From: Planctomycetaceae bacterium UBA6894
GTDB lineage: Bacteria; Planctomycetota; Planctomycetia; Gemmatales; Gemmataceae
Assembly: GCA_002451275.1 (NCBI GenBank)
Contig: DKBS01000158.1
Coordinates: forward strand, 1-6,815
DNA: 6,815 nt
Direction: 5' to 3'
Under the pieces are notes generated by a model. The model saw only the letters and a list, made by a program, of their open reading frames with translations, had not been told where the DNA came from and ran no database searches. This document shows positions 1 to 6,109 of the stretch, piece by piece. Positions within the stretch are counted from its first letter, which is position 1. Every line of letters starts with the position of its first letter. Both the position numbers and the translations under genes were made by a program.

Positions 1-197
1 TGCTTTTTCTTGTCGGACAGTTCCACGCCGCCGGGCAGGGGCTCGATGCGGCCGCTGAGGGCGACGGCAAAAATAAGCCCGATCACACCCAGCAGGATGT
101 AGAGGATCTTGGCGTCGAGGAATTCGCGCCAGGCATCGCGCAGCATGGCGACGAAGGAGCGGACCAGTCCGGGGCGCGGGACTTGGGGATGGCTCAT
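1..197 (-). CDS. ABC transporter permease, N-terminal part (runs off the left edge)
   Basis: Only the first 65 residues are in the window, beginning MSHPQVPRPG. A basic and amphipathic stretch (about residues 11-30) leads into one clear hydrophobic segment at about 31-47 (ILYILLGVIGLIFAVAL), followed by a polar region (about 50-65) that would start the extracytoplasmic loop. This is the usual beginning of ABC-2-type permeases, in which the first helix follows a short cytoplasmic N-terminus. The ATG overlaps the TGA of the ATPase gene in an ATGA arrangement (194-197), so the two are almost certainly co-transcribed and translationally coupled. The protein would form the membrane channel for that ATPase. 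The substrate cannot be told from this fragment. Assignment as a permease rests on the helix plus the ATPase partner, since no family-specific motif is visible. Confidence 0.8.
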   Translation of the reverse strand, partial: MSHPQVPRPGLVRSFVAMLRDAWREFLDAKILYILLGVIGLIFAVALSGRIEPLPGGVELSDKKK

Positions 198-1108
198 GTG
201 GCCTGGCCCCCGCGGTCGGCCAGGGCGAGGTAGAGATCCTCGAGGGAGCCGCGCTCGCGCTCGAGGTGGCGCAGGCGCAGGCCGTTGGCGGCGACCTGGG
301 CGAGAAACCGGTCGATGGCATCCGGCTCGGCCGATTCGAGGAACAGGCGGAGGAGGCCCTGCCGTTCGGAAGGCTCGAGTTTGCCACCCTGCCAGGTGAG
401 ATTTTCCGGCGCTGGGGAATCGAAGGCGACCAGCCATGTGGCTTTGGCCTGGGTGAGTTCCTGGACGGTGCCCTGCAGCACCAGTTGGCCCTTGCGGAGG
501 ATGGCGACGCGGTCGCAGAGCTGCTCGACCTCGCCGAGCAGGTGGCTGTTGATGAAAACGGTGACGCCCTGCCGTTTCTCCTCGAGGAGGAGTTCGCGGA
601 TTTCCTTGCGGCCGACGGGATCTACTCCGTCGGTGGGCTCATCGAGGAAGAGGACCTTGGGCCGGTGGAGCAGGGCCTGGGCCAGGCCGAGGCGTTGCTT
701 CATGCCCTTGGAGTAGCCGCGAACGCGGAGTTTTTCGCGGCCCTTCAGGCCGAGCAGTTCCAGCAGGTAGGGGATGCGCGCCTTGCGCTGGGCCCGCGGG
801 ACACCTTGGAGGGCGCCATAGAAATCGAGCAGGCTGGGGCCGGTGTGGTATTCGGGGAGGCGGTGGTCTTCGGGCAGGTAGCCGACCTCGCGGCGGTTGT
901 CGGGCCGACCGACCGGTTCGCCGAGGAGTTTGGCGGAGCCTGCGGTGGGGGCGATCAGGCCGAGGAGGATCTTGATGAGGGTGGTTTTGCCGGCGCCGTT
1001 CTGGCCCAGCAGGCCGAACAGCGTGCCCGGCTCGACTTGGAGGCTGACGCCATCTAGGGCGCGCACCTTGCCGTAGTGTTTTTCGAGATTGGCGACCGAC
1101 ACCACCAT
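194..1108 (-). CDS. ABC transporter ATP-binding protein (ABC-2 exporter type)
   Basis: A 304-residue nucleotide-binding subunit that would power an export-type ABC transporter at the inner face of the membrane. Visible motifs are: Walker A GQNGAGKT (35-42), Q-loop region GYLPE (77-80 area, Glu where many families have Gln), signature YSKGM (132-136), Walker B VLFLDEP (152-158, catalytic Glu157), the D-loop after it, and the H-loop NSHLL with His189. Residues after about 220 form the variable C-terminal domain common in the CcmA/NatA/DrrA-like group, and the total length is normal for it. The start at 1108 is chosen because homology begins right there (MVVSVANLEKHYG) and a GGAGG lies 10 bases upstream. 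The frame stays open to 1246, but those 46 extra codons look like non-coding sequence. The gene overlaps the downstream permease by four bases. Its substrate is unknown: drug, lipid, polysaccharide or protein export are all possible. Confidence 0.95.
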   Translation of the reverse strand: MVVSVANLEKHYGKVRALDGVSLQVEPGTLFGLLGQNGAGKTTLIKILLGLIAPTAGSAKLLGEPVGRPDNRREVGYLPEDHRLPEYHTGPSLLDFYGALQGVPRAQRKARIPYLLELLGLKGREKLRVRGYSKGMKQRLGLAQALLHRPKVLFLDEPTDGVDPVGRKEIRELLLEEKRQGVTVFINSHLLGEVEQLCDRVAILRKGQLVLQGTVQELTQAKATWLVAFDSPAPENLTWQGGKLEPSERQGLLRLFLESAEPDAIDRFLAQVAANGLRLRHLERERGSLEDLYLALADRGGQAT

Positions 1109-1118
1109 GGGCGGAAAA

Positions 1119-1123
1119 CCTCC
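1119..1123 (-). promoter_or_regulatory. Ribosome binding site of the ABC ATPase gene
   Basis: Read on the minus strand this is GGAGG, 10 bases before the ATG at 1108. It decides the start of the ATPase against the in-frame upstream candidates reaching to 1246, none of which begins a recognisable ABC fold. Confidence 0.7.
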
Positions 1124-1280
1124 ACCCTTGATCTTACCGGGCCGGGAGGGGGGTCGGGAGGTGAAAAAAAGGCGGGAAAAGTGAACGAAACATAAGGAAT
1201 GGGTTCGGGTTAGGGCGTGGAGCTTCAGGGAAAAAGCGGGCGGCAAGCGGTTTTACGAGCATCGGCCCGGCACAATCCGA

Positions 1281-1332
1281 ACGACCGGGCGGCGGCCTGA
1301 AAAATGCAGGGCATTTTAAAGCGCCCGGTCGT
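1281..1332. repeat. Nested inverted repeat (two stacked stems)
   Basis: The outer arms ACGACCGGGCG (1281-1291) and CGCCCGGTCGT (1322-1332) are perfect reverse complements over 11 bases. Nested between them, AAAATGC (1301-1307) and GCATTTT (1311-1317) are perfect reverse complements over 7 bases around an AGG loop. Between the stems is an asymmetric internal loop of 9 and 4 bases. The arms are exact. The function is not visible: it could be an operator, a structured leader of the acyltransferase mRNA, or a palindromic repeat element. No T-tract follows on either side, so it is not a typical intrinsic terminator. Confidence 0.75.
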
Positions 1333-1412
1333 CGCAGCCCGATGGCAAGCGGATGGGCGGCGCCAGGCGTTTGCCCGAAGGCACTCTTTCCCGGGCAATG
1401 GGCACGCCTTAG

Positions 1413-3341
1413 ATGGCCACGGTGAGAAACCCCGCCGGTTACCGGCCCGACATCGACGGGATGCGGGCGCTGGCGGTGATGCTGGTGGTGCTGAACCACG
1501 CCGGGCTGGGGTTTGCCGGTGGGTTTGTGGGTGTGGATGTGTTTTTTGTGCTGTCGGGATTCCTGATCACCGGGATCGTGCTGCGTGAACTGGCGGCGGG
1601 CACCTTTTCGCTGGCGAACTTTTACGAACGGCGGGCGCGGCGGATCGTGCCGGCGTTCGCGGTGGTCGCTGTCGCCACGCTGGCGGCGGGGTGGGCGCTT
1701 TTGCTGCCCAGCGATTTCATGGGGCTGGGGGCATCGGCCTTCAGCAGCGCGCTGGGATTCTCGAACCTGCTGTTCTGGTCGGAATCGGGCTACTTTGATG
1801 TGGCGGCGACAGAGAAGCCGCTGCTGCACACTTGGTCGCTGGGTGTGGAGGAGCAGTTTTATCTGGTATTGCCGGTGCTGCTGATTGTTCTGGCCCGGCC
1901 GAGGCTGAGGCCCTGGCTGGCCCCCGCGCTGTGCGGGCTGTTCGCCCTGAGCCTGGGCGCCAGCGTGTGGACGCTGGAGCGGCACGCGAGTTTCACCTTC
2001 TACTTGCTGCCGACCCGGGCGTGGGAGCTGCTGGCGGGGTCGCTCCTGGCCCTGTGGCCGGTGTGGCCCTTGCGAGGAAGGTGGCAGCGGGAGGCGCTGT
2101 CGCTCACCGGGCTGGGTCTGATTGTGGTGCCGGCCCTGCTGTACGACAAACACACGGCATTTCCGGGGCTGGCCGCGGTGCCGCCAGTTCTGGGGGCGGT
2201 GCTGCTGATTGGCGTCGGCGGAGCCGGGGGCTCCCTGGTACGGACAGCCCTGGAATGGCGGCCGGTGGTGTTTGTGGGCACCCTTTCCTATTCGCTGTAT
2301 CTGGTGCACTGGCCGCCGATGGCGTTTGCCAACTACCTGTCGATCGCGCCAATGGGGAGCGCCACCCGGGTTGGGCTGGTGGTTGCCTCCTTCGCGCTGG
2401 CGGTGGGGAGCTGGTGGCTGGTGGAAACGCCCTTTCGGCATCGGCAATGGATTCGAAGCAGGGGGGCGGTTTTCGGTCTGGCGGGTGGAGCCCTGGCCTT
2501 GGTGCTGGTGGCAGGGCACCTGGTGCAGAAGAAGGCGGGGTACCCGAAACGGCTGGATGAGACTGCCCGGCAGATGCTGGCCAGCCAGGCGATAGATGCC
2601 CGCTGGTGGAAGCTAGACCTGGGGGTGGAAGACTTGCCCGGCGGGCTGGTGCCGGTGGCGCCGGGGGCTGGGGACAACCGGATTCTGGTATGGGGTGACA
2701 GCCATGCCAAGGCCGTTTTGCCGGCGATTGAGGCAGTTTGCCGACGCCGTGGCCTGGGGTGCCTTGCGGCCCTGCATAGCGGTGTGCCGCCGGTGGCGGG
2801 GTACGCGCGGCGCACCGGGGATATGGGCGCCGAGGAGTTGGCGGAGTACGGGAACCGGGTCTTGGATGCGGCTATGGACCAGCAGGTGCAGCGTGTGGTG
2901 CTGGCCGGGTTTTGGGAGGCCTATGGCAGCCAGGATTCGGATGGCCTGCGGCGGGCCCTGCTGGCGACGACGGACCGGTTGCAGGCGGCCGGGACGCAGG
3001 TGAGCTTTGTGAAGGATGTGCCACGGTTTTACCGCAATCCGGGCCGGGCGGTGTTGTGGCTGCAGAATGGTTATGGCCGGTTGGCGCTGTCGGTGTCGGA
3101 AACGGAATACGCGACGCAGAACGCGTTCCAACACCGGGTGCTGCCGGAACTGGAGGCCCGGGGGGTGGAGGTGATTGATCCGCTGCCGGCGCTGAAGCAG
3201 ATCGGTGGGGGTGACCATTACCCGGCGATGGACGGGCGGGGATTGCTTTACCATGACCGGGATCATCTGTCGGTGCACGGGGCGCGGGCGGTGGAGGGGG
3301 TTTTTGAAGGGTTGGGTGAGAGGCGGGTGGCTGGGAGGTGA
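1413..3341 (+). CDS. Membrane O-acyltransferase with C-terminal SGNH domain (OafA-like)
   Basis: A 642-residue protein of the acyltransferase-3/SGNH type, which moves acyl (commonly acetyl) groups across the membrane onto surface glycans such as O-antigen, peptidoglycan or exopolysaccharide. The membrane domain (about residues 9-345) opens with YRPDIDGMRALAV, carries the conserved His29 in VVLNHA, then GVDVFFVLSGFLITG (40-54), RRARRIVPAF (73-82), HTWSLGVEEQFY (139-150) and LSYSLYLVHWP (291-301). About ten hydrophobic helices are present, and a further helix at about 353-371 connects to the extracytoplasmic SGNH domain (about 420-635). That domain has the nucleophile motif GDSH (428-431, Ser430) and the DRDH block (Asp615, His618), so both catalytic halves look intact. 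The ATG directly follows an in-frame TAG, so the protein cannot extend upstream. A Shine-Dalgarno sequence is weak. It stands alone, divergent from the ABC genes and convergent with the fusion gene. The acceptor glycan is unknown. Confidence 0.95.
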   Translation: MATVRNPAGYRPDIDGMRALAVMLVVLNHAGLGFAGGFVGVDVFFVLSGFLITGIVLRELAAGTFSLANFYERRARRIVPAFAVVAVATLAAGWALLLPSDFMGLGASAFSSALGFSNLLFWSESGYFDVAATEKPLLHTWSLGVEEQFYLVLPVLLIVLARPRLRPWLAPALCGLFALSLGASVWTLERHASFTFYLLPTRAWELLAGSLLALWPVWPLRGRWQREALSLTGLGLIVVPALLYDKHTAFPGLAAVPPVLGAVLLIGVGGAGGSLVRTALEWRPVVFVGTLSYSLYLVHWPPMAFANYLSIAPMGSATRVGLVVASFALAVGSWWLVETPFRHRQWIRSRGAVFGLAGGALALVLVAGHLVQKKAGYPKRLDETARQMLASQAIDARWWKLDLGVEDLPGGLVPVAPGAGDNRILVWGDSHAKAVLPAIEAVCRRRGLGCLAALHSGVPPVAGYARRTGDMGAEELAEYGNRVLDAAMDQQVQRVVLAGFWEAYGSQDSDGLRRALLATTDRLQAAGTQVSFVKDVPRFYRNPGRAVLWLQNGYGRLALSVSETEYATQNAFQHRVLPELEARGVEVIDPLPALKQIGGGDHYPAMDGRGLLYHDRDHLSVHGARAVEGVFEGLGERRVAGR

Positions 3342-3350
3342 GGTGGGGAT

Positions 3351-3382
3351 TTGAACCGCGAAGACGCTAAGGGCGCTAAATA
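3351..3382. repeat. Small internally repetitive intergenic element
   Basis: Three imperfect copies of an 8-9-base unit lie in tandem: CGCGAAGA (3357-3364), CGCTAAGGG (3365-3373) and CGCTAAATA (3374-3382), preceded by TTGAAC. It sits in the 77-base gap between the convergent acyltransferase and fusion genes. From memory, very similar sequences (aaccgcgaagacgc...) are scattered between genes in Verrucomicrobiota, Planctomycetota and related genomes. Only one copy is in this window, so dispersal cannot be shown here. No terminator-like stem with a T-tract was found in the gap. Confidence 0.5.
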
Positions 3383-3418
3383 AAGATTCAATGGATACCG
3401 GTTGTTGGATTTTGGTGG

Positions 3419-6109
3419 TCAGGTGCGGTTGCGGAACAGGTCGGGCTGAATGGTTTTCAGCACCGCGGGGTTGGGGGTGAAGCGGGGGCCGAGGAGGGTT
3501 TGGAGTTGGGTGAGGATGGGTTGGGGGTTGGCGACGAGGTCGGGGTAGGAGACCTCGAGGTATTGCACGCGGTCGCTGGCCTTGAGTACCTCGCGGATCT
3601 GGCGGCTGTGTTCCTCCTGCACGCGCATCAGGTGGTCGCGCTCCGACCGGGGCAGGCGGTTGTTGCGGGCCAGCATGGCCCACTGGGAATCGACCACCTG
3701 GCTGATGGGGCGGGTCATGTAGAGGATGGTGTAGCGGTGCGGTGCCGGCAGGCTGCCCAACAGTGCTGAGACCACCTTCACTACCTTGCCGGCAGCCTGG
3801 CAGATCAACTGCGGGTTTTTGGGGAGTTTTTTGATCTCTTCCCATTCCCAGTAGCCGCGCGGGTTGTCCTCGTCTGCCGCCCGTAGGCCATCGGTGAGGA
3901 TGTCCATGCCGCCGGCCTGCAGGATCTGCATCATCAGGGATGTGCCGGAGCGCGGCAATCCGGAGACCACCACCACCTCGACCGGCTCGATGGCCTCGGC
4001 CTCACGCTTTGCCTGGTCGGCTTTTTCCTGCCGCGCGGCATCGGCCTGATGGCGGATGCTGGCGCGGGTGGCCGACGCTTCGCGGAGCGCGGTGACTTTG
4101 CGGGTTTCCTCATCGCGTGTGGTTTGGCGGTAGCGGAGTGATTGGTCGAGGTGGTGGCGGGCTCGCTGGTGGTCGCCGGACTGGCGGCAGACCCGAGCCA
4201 GCAGGCGGTGGGCGCGCAGGAAGCCGGGGGCGAGCTTGAGGCTGTTGGCCAGTGCAGTTTCGGCCCGGGGCCAGTCTTGCACGGCCACTAGGGCGGCGCC
4301 CAGCAGGAAGTGGCCCATAGGGTTGCCATATTGCAGGCCGATGGCTTCCAGCGCGCTTTCGGCGGCCTGGTCGGCGCGCCCAGCGTGCAGGTGGATGCGG
4401 GCAAGCTCGAGGTGGGCCTGGGGGTTGTGGGGATCGGCCTTGAGCACCCGGTTGCCCGACTGTTCGGCCTTGGGCCATTGCCTGAGGGCGGCGTAGCTGC
4501 GGGCGAGCATCAGTTGGGTTTGCACCTCGTCGGCGGTCTTTTGTTCGACCTGCCCGAGCAGGGCCAGCGCCGTGGCGAAATCTTCCCGCTGGATGGCGAT
4601 GGAGGCCTTGACCAGTTTCGATTCCTCGGCGCGGCCGAAGGTTTCCAGGGCCTTGTCGATGGTTGCCTCGGCCTCCTCGAGCAGGCTAAGGCGGATCTGG
4701 CACTGGGCCAGCACCTGGGCAAAGTCGGGGCGGGCGGGCTGGGCGTGGTGGCAGCCTTCCAGAAGAGGGAGGGCCTGCTCGAACCGCTGGGCGTACATCA
4801 GCGCGCGGGCCATGTTCCAATCGTTTTCGCGGCTGGTTTCTACGCGGGCTTGTTCCGGATCCTCGGGGACCTCGTCGATGTAGCCGAGGGCGACGAACTG
4901 GTCGAGCAGGGCGCGGTCGGTTTCGGGATCGGTGTCGGGGCGTTGGCGGGTGGGGAGGTCGCCAGTTTCCCAGGAAGGGATCACCTTCACGAGTTGGTCT
5001 TCGGACAGACATTCGGTGAGGACGCGGCCCTCCATGTCGGCGCCGACGGGTAGGCCGAACCAGTGGAGGAGGGTGGGGGTGATGTCGAGCAGGCGGGCGC
5101 CGAAGACGAGTTCATCGATTTTGAAGCCAGGGCCGGCAGCGGCGAAGACCCCCTGAGGGCGGTGCCAGACGGTGATGCCGGCGGGGACGCGGGGGGTGAA
5201 TTTGGGGCGGAGGTGGTCGCTGTGGAAGCCGTGGTCGGAAACGAGGACCACGGCGGTGTCGGGGCCGGCGAGGTTGATGAGCCGCTGCAGGAACAGGTCG
5301 TGCAGGCGATAAGCGCCGGTGACCACCAGTTGGTAGAGATCGAAATCCGCTTGGGGGATGCCCTCCATCTTGGGAGGGTGGTAGTGCATGAAGAGGTGGC
5401 AGATCTCATCGAGGGCGCGGTAGTAGACGGCCATGAAATCCCATTCGGGACGGGTTTCCATCAGGCGGACGGCAGCGGAGTGGGTGGAGAAGGCCTCGGC
5501 GAGTTTTTGGGCGAGGTGCAGCAGGCGCTGATCCTTCGATTGATCGATGGTGTGGCCTTCGGGCACGAAGAGGCGGAGGATCTGGTCGGGGTCAATGTCG
5601 TGCGGGCTGACGCGAAGGTCGTTGAAGTCATCAGCCAGTTCTGGGGGCCAGTAGGTGCCTGGGGGTGGCGGTGGCCAGGTGGCAGGATCTTGATCGGGCT
5701 GAACGCCGGGCAGGTGGCAGAACATGTTGGAGACTATGTGGCCGTGGGGGAGTTGCTCGCCGTGGGTGGCGAACCAGCCGACGACATGGCAGCGCTTGCC
5801 CTGGCTGGCGAGGATTTCCCACAAGGTTTTGCAGCGGCGGGTGGCGGCGGAGACGGGGATGATGCGGCCGGAGGCGGGGTGGACCTCGGTGAAGCCGGGC
5901 ACGCCGTGGTGGTAGGCCATTTTGCCGGTGGCGATGCTGGTCCACAGCATGGGGGAGAGCTGGGGCTCCAGTGTGGTGAGGTTGCCGGAGGAGCCGTGAT
6001 TGACCAGATGGGCGGCGGCCGGGGTGGCGCCGCTGTCCATCAGCGGGTGGAGCAGTTTCCAGTCGGCGGAGTCCCAGCCGACGAGGAGGAGGCGTTTGGG
6101 TTGGGTCAC
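3419..6109 (-). CDS. Phosphodiesterase (alkaline phosphatase superfamily)-TPR-sulfotransferase fusion
   Basis: An 896-residue three-part protein. Residues 1-365 are a type I phosphodiesterase/nucleotide pyrophosphatase fold: metal ligand Asp13 in GWDSADW, nucleophile region LSPMLWTSIATGK (51-63, Ser52 best aligned with the usual Thr/Ser), HHGVPGF (67-73), Asp234 and His238 in LDEICH, SDHG (291-294), His316 before GVFAAAGPGF, and DITPTLLHWFGLP (342-354). Residues about 430-660 are helical TPR-like repeats (roughly six). A charged, probably helical linker follows (662-708). Residues 711-896 are a sulfotransferase-type domain with the PAPS 5'-phosphate loop GLPRSGTS (717-724) and a likely 3'-phosphate site, Arg800 and Ser808. 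There is no signal peptide, so it should act in the cytoplasm, where PAPS is made. The start is a GTG with no clear ribosome site, overlapping the upstream stop (GTGA, 6106-6109), which suggests translational coupling to the PEP-CTERM gene. Substrates are unknown. Domain calls are firm, but their combined function is inference. Confidence 0.9.
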   Translation of the reverse strand: MTQPKRLLLVGWDSADWKLLHPLMDSGATPAAAHLVNHGSSGNLTTLEPQLSPMLWTSIATGKMAYHHGVPGFTEVHPASGRIIPVSAATRRCKTLWEILASQGKRCHVVGWFATHGEQLPHGHIVSNMFCHLPGVQPDQDPATWPPPPPGTYWPPELADDFNDLRVSPHDIDPDQILRLFVPEGHTIDQSKDQRLLHLAQKLAEAFSTHSAAVRLMETRPEWDFMAVYYRALDEICHLFMHYHPPKMEGIPQADFDLYQLVVTGAYRLHDLFLQRLINLAGPDTAVVLVSDHGFHSDHLRPKFTPRVPAGITVWHRPQGVFAAAGPGFKIDELVFGARLLDITPTLLHWFGLPVGADMEGRVLTECLSEDQLVKVIPSWETGDLPTRQRPDTDPETDRALLDQFVALGYIDEVPEDPEQARVETSRENDWNMARALMYAQRFEQALPLLEGCHHAQPARPDFAQVLAQCQIRLSLLEEAEATIDKALETFGRAEESKLVKASIAIQREDFATALALLGQVEQKTADEVQTQLMLARSYAALRQWPKAEQSGNRVLKADPHNPQAHLELARIHLHAGRADQAAESALEAIGLQYGNPMGHFLLGAALVAVQDWPRAETALANSLKLAPGFLRAHRLLARVCRQSGDHQRARHHLDQSLRYRQTTRDEETRKVTALREASATRASIRHQADAARQEKADQAKREAEAIEPVEVVVVSGLPRSGTSLMMQILQAGGMDILTDGLRAADEDNPRGYWEWEEIKKLPKNPQLICQAAGKVVKVVSALLGSLPAPHRYTILYMTRPISQVVDSQWAMLARNNRLPRSERDHLMRVQEEHSRQIREVLKASDRVQYLEVSYPDLVANPQPILTQLQTLLGPRFTPNPAVLKTIQPDLFRNRT

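Larger units (their letters stand above)
1109..1412. other. Divergent intergenic region between the ABC operon and the acyltransferase
   Basis: A 304-base stretch between two genes transcribed away from each other, so it must hold both promoters. I see no convincing sigma-70-type -35/-10 pair on either strand. Short A/T-rich spots (around 1163-1170, 1192-1197 and 1311-1320) in otherwise GC-rich DNA are the best places to look. It contains the nested inverted repeat at 1281-1332 and a weaker 6-base inverted repeat, TGCCCG at 1372-1377 with CGGGCA at 1392-1397, close to the acyltransferase start. No small gene with a credible start and composition was found here. Confidence 0.6.

Noticed and set aside
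1109..1246. Upstream extension of the ABC ATPase by 46 residues
   Set aside because: The extra residues match no ABC feature, and the ATG at 1108 has a good GGAGG and begins the conserved fold.
1304..1588. Possible small gene or leader peptide ahead of the acyltransferase
   Set aside because: It starts inside the inverted repeat, has no ribosome site, is Arg/Ala-rich and runs out of frame deep into the acyltransferase. No motif is visible.
1134..2519. Long minus-strand open frame (461 codons) opposite the acyltransferase
   Set aside because: Its product is a low-complexity Gln/Pro/His/Arg-rich chain with no domain, exactly opposite a gene with full family motifs. It is a by-product of high GC and biased codon use.
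3341..3357. On the minus strand GGTTCAAATCCCCACC resembles the 3' part of a tRNA (T-loop and acceptor)
   Set aside because: The five bases before TTCAAAT do not pair with those after it, and no cloverleaf can be built in the adjacent sequence, which is the repetitive element.
3342..3418. Intrinsic terminator between the convergent genes
   Set aside because: I found only short palindromes such as ACCGGT and no stable stem followed by a T-tract on either strand.
2613..3845. Minus-strand open frame (410 codons) spanning the convergent gap
   Set aside because: It is Pro/His/Arg-rich without motifs, and crosses the ends of two well-supported genes in other frames.
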